Source: Paenibacillus sp. Soil766 (lineage in GTDB: Bacteria > Bacillota > Bacilli > Paenibacillales > NBRC-103111). From it: a DNA stretch of 64,000 bases. Shown piece by piece: positions 51,036-61,064 of the stretch; position 1 is the stretch's first letter, and each line of letters opens with the position of its first letter. The translations under genes and the position numbers were made by a program. The stretch is from assembly GCF_001428105.1 (NCBI RefSeq), contig NZ_LMSJ01000025.1:55391-119390 (forward strand). The letters run 5' to 3'. The notes under the pieces were generated by a model that did not search any database, was not told the DNA's origin, and saw only the letters and a program-made list of their open reading frames with translations.

Positions 51036-51515
51036 TTACTTGTGATACGGTTCCCCCCGATTTATCCGCATCGCGCGATAAATCTGCTCCACCAGCACCA
51101 GCCGCATCAGCTGGTGCGGCAACGTCATGCGGCCGAAACTCAGCCGCATGTCCGCAAGGCGCAGCAGCTCGCTCGACAGCCCGAGCGAGCCGCCTATAAC
51201 GAAAGCCACCTGGCTCCGCCCATAGGTGGCCAACTTATCGAGCGAGCTCGCCAGCTGCTCGCTCGTCCACATCTCTCCGTCGATGGCCAGCGCCACGACG
51301 TAAACATCCTGGCGCAGCGCTGCCAGCAGCCGCGCGCCTTCACGATCCTTCACCTGCTGCTCCTCAGCAGGGCTCATGTTCTCAGGTGCCTTCTCATCGG
51401 GCACCTCAATCATCTGCATCTTGGCATACGGGCCAAGACGCTTCACGTACTCCGCGATCCCGTCCACGAGATAGCGCTCTTTTAACTTCCCAACACTCAA
51501 TATCTGTATCTGCAT
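51036..51515 (-). CDS. rlmH: 23S rRNA (pseudouridine1915-N3)-methyltransferase
   Basis: 159 residues, the family length. SPOUT fold with QIQILSVGKLKERYL at the N-terminus, VAFVIGGSLGLSSEL as the SAM-binding trefoil loop and the highly conserved end LPHQLMRLVLVEQIYRAMRI with NRGEPYHK. It methylates pseudouridine 1915 in helix 69 of 23S rRNA. Position beside the wal operon is conserved in Bacillales. Locally GC-rich. Confidence 0.97.
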   Translation of the reverse strand: MQIQILSVGKLKERYLVDGIAEYVKRLGPYAKMQMIEVPDEKAPENMSPAEEQQVKDREGARLLAALRQDVYVVALAIDGEMWTSEQLASSLDKLATYGRSQVAFVIGGSLGLSSELLRLADMRLSFGRMTLPHQLMRLVLVEQIYRAMRINRGEPYHK

Positions 51516-51570
51516 AATGACCCCAATCCTTTTCTTTGATCTTTTTATCTTTTCCTTTATTCCAATTTCA

Positions 51571-51597
51571 AAAGAAAAAGAGGCCCCCAGGCCTCTC
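51571..51597 (-). terminator. Terminator after yyzF
   Basis: AGAGGCC / GGCCTCT stem, followed on the minus strand by TTTTTCTTTT. Confidence 0.8.
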
Positions 51598-51764
51598 TAA
51601 ACGATTAGAAAACGTGATAATGACTGGCAATGCTCGCAGTGCTCAGGCGGTGCCCAGTGGGCGAAGTGGGTTTTCTGCAAATCCACAACATCTGGAGCTT
51701 CCTCATATTCATCAACAAATTCATCTATGGCTATTTCCACATGATCTTTACAAACGACATGCAT
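51597..51764 (-). CDS. yyzF: CxxH/CxxC small protein (YyzF family)
   Basis: 55 residues from ATG 51764 with AGAGGG upstream. MHVVCKDHVEIAIDEFVDEY gives the CxxH pair, and APPEHCEHCQ the CxxC pair, so a small zinc-binding protein is likely. Spacing between HtrA-like protease and rlmH is exactly where YyzF lies in Bacillus. Function unknown. Confidence 0.9.
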   Translation of the reverse strand: MHVVCKDHVEIAIDEFVDEYEEAPDVVDLQKTHFAHWAPPEHCEHCQSLSRFLIV

Positions 51765-51836
51765 ATTAGTACCCTCTCATTCGCAGGCGGTTCTGTAGAT
51801 TTCTATTCTTTCTCTTTACGCTACCCTACTACTAGA

Positions 51837-53066
51837 CTACTTATCCGTCGCCTCAACCAACGTCAATACCGTCGTCAGCTTCTTCCCGCCTCGATAGTAC
51901 ACCACATTGATTTTATCGCCGATTTTCTTCTCATTATATAGGTATTTCCTTAATCCAATCGTGCTTTCGATCTTGCGATCATCCAACTGAACGATCACAT
52001 CCTGCGGCTTCAGTCCCGCTTCCTTCGCAGGGCCAGAGACGTCAAAGACGATAACTCCAGTTTTGACATCGGCAGGCAGCTTTAATACATCCGTTCCTTT
52101 AAAAGCTTGCAACTCCTGCGTCGACACACCAATTAACGGTCGTTTCACCTTGTGGTCCTTGATGAGACTATCAATAATCGGCGTCACACTATTAATGGGA
52201 ATCGCAAAACCTAAACCTTCAACCCCTGTGTCCGAAATCTTCATCGAATTGATGCCGATCACTTTGCCCTCGATATTGACCAGCGGTCCACCGCTGTTCC
52301 CTTGGTTAATCGCGGCATCCGTTTGGATGACGTCCATTTCCCAATCATAATCCGTGCCTTCACGTGAAAGCGAGACAGGTATTGTACGTTTGGGTGAAGA
52401 AACGATGCCTTGCGTCACAGTTGGTGAGAAGCCAAGGCCTAGCGGATTGCCCACGGCAATGGCCATCTCGCCCGCTCTTAGCTTGTCGGAATCGCCAAAC
52501 TCAGCAAGTACTTTCACATCTTTGCCATCCGCTTCAAGTACAGCCAAATCGGTAATGCGATCGCGGCCAACCAACGTAGCTTTGCGATGCTCGCCTTCGA
52601 AGTTCACGATTTCGAACTGGTTCCCATTCTCCACAACATGACTATTCGTCACAATACGAACTTTATCTCCGCTGCGTGCAAACATGACACCTGATCCGAT
52701 ACCAATGCCCGCTTCTTGCCCCGTATCATCCTTCTTCGAAGAGATAACACTGACCACGGCTGGTTTTATTCTTTCCGTCGCGGCAACAACCGAATCATTA
52801 CTATTCATCGGATGTACATCCGCTTTGGCCACTACAGGAATCGCAAGTGCTTTCTCTGACGAGTTACTTCCTCCAATAGCGTGAACGATTCCTACCACGA
52901 TGAGCATGCCGATCGCCCCAATGAATCCTGCGATGAGGGCTACATACCGTTTTCGACCAGCGAAGCTTGTGAAACTCGTGAAATTTCCTGTCCCTTTGGG
53001 ACGCCAGACTGGTTCGCGCCTTCTGGACCTTTTGGTCGAATAAAAATCATCATCAAACAAACTCAT
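51837..53066 (-). CDS. htrC: HtrA/DegP-type membrane-anchored serine protease with PDZ domain
   Basis: 409 residues from ATG 53066 (GAGGAGGG upstream); longer frames are not supported. A basic cytoplasmic N-terminus is followed by one membrane helix (YVALIAGFIGAIGMLIVVGI, about 50-70). The catalytic triad is His in IVTNSHVVEN, Asp in DLAVLEAD and Ser in QGNSGGPLVN. A C-terminal PDZ domain (GVIVFDVSGPAKEAGL...DVIVQLDD) completes it. It degrades misfolded extracytoplasmic proteins and follows walJ as in Bacillus yyxA/htrC. Confidence 0.94.
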   Translation of the reverse strand: MSLFDDDFYSTKRSRRREPVWRPKGTGNFTSFTSFAGRKRYVALIAGFIGAIGMLIVVGIVHAIGGSNSSEKALAIPVVAKADVHPMNSNDSVVAATERIKPAVVSVISSKKDDTGQEAGIGIGSGVMFARSGDKVRIVTNSHVVENGNQFEIVNFEGEHRKATLVGRDRITDLAVLEADGKDVKVLAEFGDSDKLRAGEMAIAVGNPLGLGFSPTVTQGIVSSPKRTIPVSLSREGTDYDWEMDVIQTDAAINQGNSGGPLVNIEGKVIGINSMKISDTGVEGLGFAIPINSVTPIIDSLIKDHKVKRPLIGVSTQELQAFKGTDVLKLPADVKTGVIVFDVSGPAKEAGLKPQDVIVQLDDRKIESTIGLRKYLYNEKKIGDKINVVYYRGGKKLTTVLTLVEATDK

Positions 53067-53286
53067 TTCAGGTCCCTCCTCGCTGACGGGGTCAACGCTA
53101 CACTTGCCTTGCTTTATTTCAATCCATGGATGGGTTCTCGAACTCATCGACTTGTGATTGGTTTTTTGCAAAATATAGGAATGTTTCGCTCGCTTCTTGC
53201 CTACAATAATAGTAAACCAAATCTCTCGCCGAATTACTAGAGTGTTCAAAAACTTTAATAGACCTTATTTAAAGGAGAATGCCACT

Positions 53287-53496
53287 ATGAACCGGATTCC
53301 ATCCCATTTTGATGAAATTAATATGATCGGTAAGCTTGCTGACCTTAAGGAAAGCCACTATCACCAGTCGCTTGTCCTCTCATCTCTCATTCAGGTCTTG
53401 ATTGATAAAGGCCTTATCACCGCGCAGGAAATCCATCTCAAGTCACAAGAACTAGATAGCGCACTTACTCCGAATCCAATACATCCCATTTCGTAG
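53287..53496 (+). CDS. Small uncharacterised protein opposite the wal operon
   Basis: 69 residues from ATG 53287 with AAAGGAG 8 bp upstream. MNRIPSHFDEINMIGKLADL, then a helical SLIQVLIDKGLITAQEI. The end overlaps the 3' end of walJ by 32 bp on the other strand, and the start is divergent from the protease gene. No family recognised, but the ribosome site and regular amphipathic helix support expression. Confidence 0.6.
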   Translation: MNRIPSHFDEINMIGKLADLKESHYHQSLVLSSLIQVLIDKGLITAQEIHLKSQELDSALTPNPIHPIS

Positions 53497-54265
53497 AACG
53501 GTCAAAATACGTATCCATCAGCCGCAGTTGTTTCGCCTCAGGCGCTCGCTCTTGTACTATGTTATTCACGGTTAGCCTGGCCAAATCCATTAAGTTATGA
53601 TCACGGCTAAGGTGCGCCATATAGACAGATTTCGTCTTATTCGTCATGATATCACAGAGCGCTTCCCCTGCGGCTTCGTTGGATAAATGTCCCTTGTCTC
53701 CAAGAATACGGCGCTTAATGCTCCATGGGTAATGCCCCACGCGCAGCATGTCCACATCATGATTGGTCTCCAAGACCAGAGCATCCGAATCCGCAATCTT
53801 TTCCTTCACCTTTTCGCTCATATATCCGAGATCCGTTACGACACTTAATTTCTGTTCGCCTTCATAAAAAACGTAACCCACCGGCTCCGCCGCATCATGC
53901 GAAATCCCGAAGGATTCCACTTTCATTGAACCGAACTCCTCGACGCCGCCTGTATCCATCACTCGCTTATTGCCTTCGGCGATCACACCGATTTGACGAT
54001 CTAGCTCGACCCACGTCTTCTCATTGGCATAGATCGGCACATCATATTTCCGAGCGAATGCACCGAGTCCCTTAATATGATCAGAATGCTCGTGTGTGAC
54101 GAGAATGCCGTCAATACTACTCGCGGCAAGCTCGCGCTCCTTCATTAACAGCTCCATCTTCTTTGCACTGAAGCCTACGTCAATCAGCAGCTTTACCTCA
54201 CCGTTATCGACAACCGTTGCATTCCCCGTTGAACCACTTGATAACACCGTAAATCGAATTCCCAT
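53465..54265 (-). CDS. walJ: MBL-fold metallo-hydrolase WalJ (YycJ)
   Basis: 266 residues. Metal-binding THEHSDHIKG (HxHxDH), GISHDAAEPVG, and the later GHLSNEAAG and HLSRDHN give the complete metallo-beta-lactamase site. Family members act as 5'-3' DNA exonucleases and influence cell-division timing. It is the fifth gene of the wal operon. Confidence 0.93.
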   Translation of the reverse strand: MGIRFTVLSSGSTGNATVVDNGEVKLLIDVGFSAKKMELLMKERELAASSIDGILVTHEHSDHIKGLGAFARKYDVPIYANEKTWVELDRQIGVIAEGNKRVMDTGGVEEFGSMKVESFGISHDAAEPVGYVFYEGEQKLSVVTDLGYMSEKVKEKIADSDALVLETNHDVDMLRVGHYPWSIKRRILGDKGHLSNEAAGEALCDIMTNKTKSVYMAHLSRDHNLMDLARLTVNNIVQERAPEAKQLRLMDTYFDRSTKWDVLDSE

Positions 54266-54319
54266 CTTCCCTACTCCTCTATGCCTACCTGTGTACCAGT
54301 TGGTTATTCCCTACTCCTG

Positions 54320-55135
54320 TTACTTCTTTGGCGTGTTCTTTGCACCTGGGGCTGGAGAAGCATTGGATGCCTCTCCGTAACCTTTCGGGCCGAACGGGTT
54401 AAGGGCAGCCCCCTTCTCCACCGCGCCATTGAAGGCTTGTAAATAATAAATATCTCCATTATCAATCGTTACCCGCCAGTGCGGATACATGGGCTGTGTT
54501 TGCGAGTTATACGGTTGTCCGTGATACCCTAACCGAACCTCGGTAATAATGGAACCATCGCTTAAATAATTGTCCACTAAGCTGCGGACCGCTAATTGGG
54601 CTGAAATCATCTTCTGCTCCGTCTGTTCTACCTCTGATTCTACTTCAACGAAAGCTTGTCGGTAACTGGTAATTTCTCCATTCATCTCATTCAGCTCGAC
54701 CATCACATCAAATAGTGGAATCTTGCCATACAATTGCGAGAATACGAAGATTCCGTCTCGACTAATCGCTGAGTCCAGCTGATACATGGTGAAGTTTGGA
54801 ATCTCTGAAAGCGTCTGAACTTCCTTGCTAGCGCCTTTACCGAGCAGCGCACTCATGTAAATTGGGGTTTTGAGCGTTTTCTCCTCGCCTGGCTTGATAC
54901 TATCATCATATTTCACCGTGATGACCTTCAACTTAGGCATATCCGTTGGAAGCTCGTCTGTAAGCCGAATATTTTTATTGCGGAGCGCACGGTTCAAATC
55001 CTCCACAGTACTCGATGGATCCAAGGATATGCCTATCTGATTGGAACGATTGGTGGACCACAGTTGGAAGCCGAGAATCATATTCAACAGTAGAAATGAA
55101 GCGATCAATATCGTCTTGGCCCTACTCCAATTCAT
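54320..55135 (-). CDS. walI: WalK regulator WalI (YycI)
   Basis: 271 residues with one N-terminal membrane anchor (AKTILIASFLLLNMILGFQL) and an extracytoplasmic two-lobed YycI domain (YQLDSAISRDGIFVFSQLYGK). WalI and WalH bind WalK in the membrane and tune its activity. Ends in a short Pro/Ala/Lys tail. Confidence 0.92.
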   Translation of the reverse strand: MNWSRAKTILIASFLLLNMILGFQLWSTNRSNQIGISLDPSSTVEDLNRALRNKNIRLTDELPTDMPKLKVITVKYDDSIKPGEEKTLKTPIYMSALLGKGASKEVQTLSEIPNFTMYQLDSAISRDGIFVFSQLYGKIPLFDVMVELNEMNGEITSYRQAFVEVESEVEQTEQKMISAQLAVRSLVDNYLSDGSIITEVRLGYHGQPYNSQTQPMYPHWRVTIDNGDIYYLQAFNGAVEKGAALNPFGPKGYGEASNASPAPGAKNTPKK

Positions 55136-55165
55136 AATCTCACCAACCCTTCCCTGTCAGCCTGT

Positions 55166-56452
55166 CTATTCAATGAAATCATACGTGCCATCACGCAGCT
55201 CGATTGCCCATGTACTGGTTAATGTTACTGTCTTATCCGAAATCACCGGACGATACGCTGGAAATATAGAAATGATGCTGGATCGACGCTGGTAGTATTG
55301 TAATCGTTGCTCGATCAAATCTACTGACATCAACTCATTCTCTTTGCGTTGCCCAGACTTCAGATCAGGAATCACCATCGAGCGCTCGAATCCTGAGATT
55401 ACACCTTTCTGCACTTGCATATTCATCGTGCCAAAGCCTTCTGACTGTGCGGTTACAATCGGAAGTGATTCATAGTACTGGCGGAATATGAAGGTCTGGT
55501 TGTCCAACTGTTTCTCCGGAGTGCGGGCTACCATATATCTGCCATCCCAACCAATATGCTGATTGATAAATTTGATGCCTGCCATCAAATCTTCCAACAC
55601 CTCGGTTTTACTAGTTGCAGGTGCTACCGGATCGAAATACGTCACCCACCGTTGGTCTCGATTCAATTGGAAGCCACGCTTACTATCGGTGTAGATTTCG
55701 GAGCCATCCCGTTCTTTCAGATAGCGAGTAATGCCAGGGTCAACGAACAAGCTTTGCTTCAATTGATCTGCCGTAAGCTGTGTATACGTGAACGTATAGC
55801 TAGGTAGATGCAGCGTTTTCAATGGCAGGTAATAATCACCGCTATTCATAGCTTTGAATAAATTGCTCGGCTCGCCATAGGCCACGAAATTCTCAACGTC
55901 CTTACTCGTGAAGTCCGCCCCAATAACTTCATAACCAACACCTGGCGAATCTGTGAAAAAGAATGCACGAACCTCATCATTCGTCCCTTTGGAGTAGATC
56001 CAAATCTTCGTGATTTTATCATTCTCAACGGGAACTTCTCCTTCGATTCGGAATAACTGCTGCAGAATGGAGAACGGAATGCCTTCCCGGAATCGAATCT
56101 CCACACCAAGCTGTTTGGTCCGAACTTCTTCCCAGTTCACATTGACGAGATACATCGACGTCTTGCGGAAGCCTTTGAAGCTGCGCTGCTTAATATTATC
56201 CAGTAATCTGGTGTAGTAGTAATTGCTTGGGTATAGCACAGAATGCTGCTGATTTCCTAAGTGAATGATCAGTTGATCGGGAAATAGCATATCAGATAGC
56301 TCCGCTTGCTTACCGAGCGTCTCTGTCTGTACATAGTTACTTTGCCTAATCGGCTCGATCTTCGGAGGGCTGTATGAAGCTAAGATAAAGCTCTGATACA
56401 AGCTTGTTCCAATCAATAGAACGAGCAGGACTGATTTCAGGCTCTCTACCAT
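55166..56452 (-). CDS. walH: WalK regulator WalH (YycH)
   Basis: 428 residues, one N-terminal helix (KSVLLVLLIGTSLYQSFIL) and a large extracellular domain as in YycH (PDQLIIHLGNQQHSVLYPSNYY). Its start overlaps the end of walK by 7 bp. Restrains WalK in complex with WalI. Confidence 0.93.
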   Translation of the reverse strand: MVESLKSVLLVLLIGTSLYQSFILASYSPPKIEPIRQSNYVQTETLGKQAELSDMLFPDQLIIHLGNQQHSVLYPSNYYYTRLLDNIKQRSFKGFRKTSMYLVNVNWEEVRTKQLGVEIRFREGIPFSILQQLFRIEGEVPVENDKITKIWIYSKGTNDEVRAFFFTDSPGVGYEVIGADFTSKDVENFVAYGEPSNLFKAMNSGDYYLPLKTLHLPSYTFTYTQLTADQLKQSLFVDPGITRYLKERDGSEIYTDSKRGFQLNRDQRWVTYFDPVAPATSKTEVLEDLMAGIKFINQHIGWDGRYMVARTPEKQLDNQTFIFRQYYESLPIVTAQSEGFGTMNMQVQKGVISGFERSMVIPDLKSGQRKENELMSVDLIEQRLQYYQRRSSIISIFPAYRPVISDKTVTLTSTWAIELRDGTYDFIE

Positions 56453-58284
56453 ACTTCACCCTCCTCTTCCTGCCTAATCGGCAACGTAAATACGACGCGC
56501 GTTCCTTGACCCAGCTCTGACTCTAATGCGATCGTCCCTCCATGCGCTTTCACTATTTCCCGGGCAATGGACAGACCTAGACCTGTGCCTCCCATATTGC
56601 GAGAGCGTGCTTTGTCAACGCGATAGAACCGATCGAATATCCGAGAAAGGTCCTTCTTCGGAATCCCCATCCCATTATCTTGCACGGATATTTCCAGCAA
56701 TTCTTTATCAATCTTACGAGCTTCCAAGCGAATTGTACCTTCATCACCGGTATATTTAATCGCATTGGAGACCAAATTATCGAGTACCTGATCAATTTTA
56801 TCGCGATCGAGCAGCAGACTCGTTACGCCATGTTCCACGTGTAACATAATTTGAATTTTTCGTTGCTGCAGCTGAAAAGAAAACCGGTCCGCGACCTCCT
56901 CCAGCATCTCGCTGACGAGCGTCGAGGACTTGCTCATCATCGACTGCTTCGAATCGAGTCGCGATAGATGCAAGAGATCCGTTACCAAGCGGATCATCCG
57001 CTCAGTTTCACTGCGTGTCACGCTAATGAAGCGTGAGGCGAGCTGCGGTTCCTCGATCGCTCCGTCATCGAGCGCCTCGAGGTAACTCTTGATCGTTGTC
57101 AGCGGCGTTCGCAGCTCATGGGAGACGTTCGCTACGAACTCTCGTCTAGCTTGCTCTAGCTTCTCCTGATCTGTTACATCCTGCAGCACCGCAATGATCC
57201 CGTTCTGACCCTCGCCACGGCGATGGATCGGCGTAAACGTTATACGAACCGACAATTGGTCATCCTCGTCGTCTGGCAGCTGAATATCCAGCAACGTCGT
57301 ATTCACTTGCCCTGTCACTAATCCGCGGATTGTATCTATCGGAATCCCGATGACTTCTGATATATCTAACCCTAGCGTTGTTTCCTCTTCCACTTGCAGA
57401 ATCTGCTTCGCTCGGCGATTCAACACGATGACATGTCCTCTATCATCTGTAGCGATAACGCCATCATTCATATTTGTTAGAATGGAAGCAAGCTTCTCCT
57501 TCTCTTCTTCATTGAGTGAGAGGGCCTCTTTCAGCCGATTCATCATAAAATTAAAGGTTTGTCCCAACTGACCGATCTCATCGGTCCCTTGAATCACGAC
57601 TTGTTGATCGAAATTCCCCTCAGCTACAGCTGTGGCCTGCTTCGTAATCTCTTTAATAGGGTTCGTAATTGTGCTCGTCAAGAGAACACCTAATAACGCA
57701 GTCAACCCCAAGGCAATCAACGTCGCCGAAATGAGAATTCGGTTAATAGAACGAATCGTCTTATACACATCTTCCATGGAAGCGATGATGTAGACTGCCC
57801 CCAGAACACGAGCTCCACTGCCAACCGGCTTCGCAATAATGATCTTTCGATACCCATCCTCGTCCGTGAAGATCCGCTGATTATCCTTAATTCCTTGCAA
57901 GGCCCGGATAACTTCCGGTTGTGTATTTTTTTGCTTCAAGTGACTCGCAACTGACGTGGAGATCACGTTACCATTCGCATCTATGATTTGAATTTCCGCA
58001 TTATTAATGGAAAAAAGATTGCTCACGAATTCATTTAAATCCGCGTAGGTTTTCTTACCTTCGGTCGCATTTTTGCTCTCCTGGTCCCCCGTCAAATACG
58101 ATTCAACGAAGCCAGCTAGCAGCGTGACCTGACTATTGCGGGAGGCTAGGAAATCATTCTTAAAATATGTTTCTACCGTCTTATAGAAATACACCCCAAT
58201 GAGCTGCATCGCGATGAGAATCAGCAGAACATAAATAATAATTAGCTTCGCTTGAATCGACTGAAAGAAGCGGATGCCCTTCAT
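56446..58284 (-). CDS. walK: Essential cell-wall sensor histidine kinase WalK
   Basis: 612 residues. Two membrane helices (about 13-35 and 182-204) enclose an extracellular sensor; HAMP (205-257), PAS (about 265-370), HisKA with His389 in FVANVSHELRTPLTTIKS, and an ATPase with LDNLVSNAIKYTG, DNGMGIPKKD and GTGLGLSIARE. WalK phosphorylates WalR to match autolysin expression to wall synthesis. It starts 2 bp after the walR stop. Confidence 0.97.
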   Translation of the reverse strand: MKGIRFFQSIQAKLIIIYVLLILIAMQLIGVYFYKTVETYFKNDFLASRNSQVTLLAGFVESYLTGDQESKNATEGKKTYADLNEFVSNLFSINNAEIQIIDANGNVISTSVASHLKQKNTQPEVIRALQGIKDNQRIFTDEDGYRKIIIAKPVGSGARVLGAVYIIASMEDVYKTIRSINRILISATLIALGLTALLGVLLTSTITNPIKEITKQATAVAEGNFDQQVVIQGTDEIGQLGQTFNFMMNRLKEALSLNEEEKEKLASILTNMNDGVIATDDRGHVIVLNRRAKQILQVEEETTLGLDISEVIGIPIDTIRGLVTGQVNTTLLDIQLPDDEDDQLSVRITFTPIHRRGEGQNGIIAVLQDVTDQEKLEQARREFVANVSHELRTPLTTIKSYLEALDDGAIEEPQLASRFISVTRSETERMIRLVTDLLHLSRLDSKQSMMSKSSTLVSEMLEEVADRFSFQLQQRKIQIMLHVEHGVTSLLLDRDKIDQVLDNLVSNAIKYTGDEGTIRLEARKIDKELLEISVQDNGMGIPKKDLSRIFDRFYRVDKARSRNMGGTGLGLSIAREIVKAHGGTIALESELGQGTRVVFTLPIRQEEEGEVW

Positions 58285-58286
58285 GC

Positions 58287-59006
58287 TTAGAAGCCTCCGG
58301 CTTTAGGACTGCGCATTAAGTAGCCGAGACCCCTGCGCGTCATAATATATTCCGGGCGGCTTGGATCCGTCTCCAGCTTCTCGCGCAGGCGGCGAATCGT
58401 CACATCGACGGTCCGTACATCGCCGAAATATTCAAACCCCCACACCGCTTGCAGCAGGTGCTCACGGGTCATCACTTTGCCTGAGTTTTTGGCCAAATAT
58501 TGAATGAGCTCGAACTCCCGATGTGTCAGATCAAGGGGCGTTCCGTCCTTGTACACCATATACATGTCGTTATCGATAAAAAGCGCATGAATGCGCATCC
58601 CATTGCGCTGCGCTTCCGGCTCGTTCGGTGCCGTTTGCACCTTCGTCTGTCTGCGCAGATGCGCTTTCACACGGGCGAGCAACTCCCTGGTGCCGAATGG
58701 CTTCGTCACATAGTCGTCTGCGCCCATCTCCAAGCCCAGCACCTTGTCCAGCTCTGTATCCTTCGCTGTTAGCATTATAATCGGCGTATTGAGCTTAGAA
58801 CGCACCTCTCGGCATACATCCATACCATCCTTCACAGGCAGCATGAGATCAAGCAGGATTAGATCTGGCTGTTCCGAGAACGCAAGCTCTACAGCGCTTC
58901 CGCCATCGTATGCACAGATGACCTGATAGCCCTCTTTCTCCAGGTTAAACTTCAAAATATCTGCAATTGGTTGTTCGTCATCCACCACGAGAATTTTCCC
59001 AAACAT
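58287..59006 (-). CDS. walR: Cell-wall response regulator WalR (OmpR family)
   Basis: 239 residues. Receiver with VDDEQPIADI and the phosphoacceptor Asp53 in ILLDLMLPVKDG, Lys in YVTKPF; winged helix with LTHREFELIQYLAKN and VRTVDVTIRRLREKLE. First gene of the wal operon. It controls autolysin and wall-remodelling genes, possibly including the M23 peptidase gene directly upstream. Confidence 0.97.
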   Translation of the reverse strand: MFGKILVVDDEQPIADILKFNLEKEGYQVICAYDGGSAVELAFSEQPDLILLDLMLPVKDGMDVCREVRSKLNTPIIMLTAKDTELDKVLGLEMGADDYVTKPFGTRELLARVKAHLRRQTKVQTAPNEPEAQRNGMRIHALFIDNDMYMVYKDGTPLDLTHREFELIQYLAKNSGKVMTREHLLQAVWGFEYFGDVRTVDVTIRRLREKLETDPSRPEYIMTRRGLGYLMRSPKAGGF

Positions 59007-59133
59007 GCGACCACCGCCTACTATAAAGTAACTGACGCTGACACGCCTGATCGCGTGTAGCTGCCAGAGTTAGATCCATTCATCAGCCAGTTATTTCCTA
59101 CATACTCTCCCTCATTTTAACATACATTTAACT

Positions 59134-59177
59134 AAAAAGAGACAAGGCCCCCGAGTTGTCCGGTTCGACCTTGCCTC
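59134..59177 (-). terminator. Terminator of the M23 peptidase gene
   Basis: GAGACAAGG (59139-59147) / CCTTGCCTC (59169-59177) stem with one G-T pair; minus-strand exit is TTTTTAG. Confidence 0.75.
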
Positions 59178-59187
59178 TATTTTTTAA

Positions 59188-60747
59188 CTAGCGATTCAAA
59201 TATTTCAAAGGATTTTCCAAGCTGCCGCTGCTGTGAACTTCAAAATGCAAATGCACGCCAGTCGAGTCGCCTGTGCTCCCCATAATGCCAATCTTTTCGC
59301 CCTTCTCGACGATGGTGCCTGATTTCGTAGTAATTTGGCTTAAATGTCCATAAAGTGTTTCATATCCGTTTAAATGGTTAATTATTATATAATTGCCGTA
59401 ATCTGACTTGTACCCTGTTTCGATGACTTTGCCATTATCTGCTGCCATAATATTTCTGTTACCTGTGATGTCGATGCCCTTATGTAACTTGCCCCAACGA
59501 TAACCGAATGTACTTGAGATACTAGGCGAAATGACAGGCCATGCGAACTTCCCTGTACCTTCACCTTTGATGACTTTCGTCCCTTTTTTCACCTTGGCCG
59601 TGACGGGTTGATCAATAATTTCTTCATTCACGACTTGCTCTTCGGTCATGAGACCATCGACCTTCGTTACTTGAATCGTCACTTTCTTAAGCCCATTCTT
59701 TCCTGGCGAAATCGGTTGGACGACGCCTAAGCGCATCGAATCGTCTTTCACATACTCGGTATCGTATTGAATCTCTTGATTCTTAACGATTTTCTCCGTC
59801 GTTTTCACAGAAAGTGTTGGCTTCAGCACGGTAACATCTAATTGATTCCCGATTTTCAGCTTATCATCTTGAATCCCTGGATTATTATCATAAATAAATT
59901 GCTTCGTAATGCCTAATTTCTTTGCAATACACGAAACACAGTCACCTTCGACAACCGTGTACTTCGCTGGTGCAACATCACCCGTTTGTAACGTCTTCAC
60001 GACATCCTCTGGGTTCGCTAACTCCGTTGGATCGATAGGAACTTCCTCTTTATCGACTTTTTGAATGAATTCCACCTTTTCAAGCTCGGATGGCGCTGTT
60101 GAAATATCCTCACCTAGACCGGTAGATAAGGCAGCTACTTTTTCGTTATTTTTCCCTTTAGGTGTAAATGGTTCGCTGACTTGAGTTAGAATCTGATCGG
60201 CAGTTGCCTGATCCTTCACAATCGCTATCGTCTTGCCATCCACTTTCAGTGCCACACCCACGGGTTGCGGTATGAGCAATTGATCCAAGGAGGAAATAAC
60301 AGCAGAATCGTCCGTTTTCATATTGTAAGCCCTTTCAGACGTGTAGGTGATTCCGTCTGTTTTGAGCACAACATGAACGTCTGGAAAATTCTTCTGAACA
60401 TCTAACGGTTTGTTCTTCTTATATTCATCAATTATCTTATTATCGCTTACGATACCTACTTCTTGATTGTTAAGCATCACATGATACACGTCATCCATGC
60501 CCGCTTCAACATACTGATGTCCGGTGAACGTAATCACACCCGTAAGTGCAATGACACCTACACCTAGTGCAAGAGTCCATTTATGTCGTTTGATTACCGT
60601 TAGTGTCGTGGATGTCGTTACATCAACTGGCTGAACTTCCTCTAGCTGCTTGTCTGATAATGATTCATTTCCGGTCAAGCTTTCTCGCTTAGGCGTGAAT
60701 CTCTTAACGAGATCCATGACGAAACGCATTCCCCTGAAACCTGTCAT
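59188..60747 (-). CDS. M23 peptidase with G5 and LysM domains
   Basis: 519 residues; GGGAG upstream of the ATG. One membrane helix (about 56-76) makes it a type II membrane or secreted protein. LysM at about 262-308 (YTVVEGDCVSCIAKKLGITK), G5 domain (about 310-395), then an M23 endopeptidase domain with LHKGIDITGN and HLHFEVH supplying the zinc ligands. It hydrolyses peptidoglycan cross-bridges. Unusual Cys pair CVSC within the LysM. Location upstream of walR suggests coordination with WalRK. Confidence 0.93.
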   Translation of the reverse strand: MTGFRGMRFVMDLVKRFTPKRESLTGNESLSDKQLEEVQPVDVTTSTTLTVIKRHKWTLALGVGVIALTGVITFTGHQYVEAGMDDVYHVMLNNQEVGIVSDNKIIDEYKKNKPLDVQKNFPDVHVVLKTDGITYTSERAYNMKTDDSAVISSLDQLLIPQPVGVALKVDGKTIAIVKDQATADQILTQVSEPFTPKGKNNEKVAALSTGLGEDISTAPSELEKVEFIQKVDKEEVPIDPTELANPEDVVKTLQTGDVAPAKYTVVEGDCVSCIAKKLGITKQFIYDNNPGIQDDKLKIGNQLDVTVLKPTLSVKTTEKIVKNQEIQYDTEYVKDDSMRLGVVQPISPGKNGLKKVTIQVTKVDGLMTEEQVVNEEIIDQPVTAKVKKGTKVIKGEGTGKFAWPVISPSISSTFGYRWGKLHKGIDITGNRNIMAADNGKVIETGYKSDYGNYIIINHLNGYETLYGHLSQITTKSGTIVEKGEKIGIMGSTGDSTGVHLHFEVHSSGSLENPLKYLNR

Positions 60748-61064
60748 GATCTTCTCCCTTTGAACGGTTCTGTATCCCTAGAGCAAATACTCGTAGATAC
60801 ATAAATAAACCTTGATTAGACATAATATCCATTATGCTATCTTTCTTTTGTTAAATTTAACACACTTTCTGTGCCTATTTCAACAAAATACTCGATCACC
60901 ATGTGATAGATTCGTGTCCACCACCAAAAGAAGTCGCTAAAAGTCTATTTTTTTGTTCGAAATCCCAGCTAATTTACCTGCAAGTTATGAGAAATGACGA
61001 AAAGGCATGAAACTTAGTAGGGAAGCTACGGAAGAGATCCATGGGTCAGCAACTCCCCTTTAAC
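60748..61064. other. Intergenic region without recognised gene
   Basis: 317 bp, AT-rich near 60830-60880. It holds the upstream region of the M23 gene. No clear hairpin or frame is seen. Confidence 0.5.
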
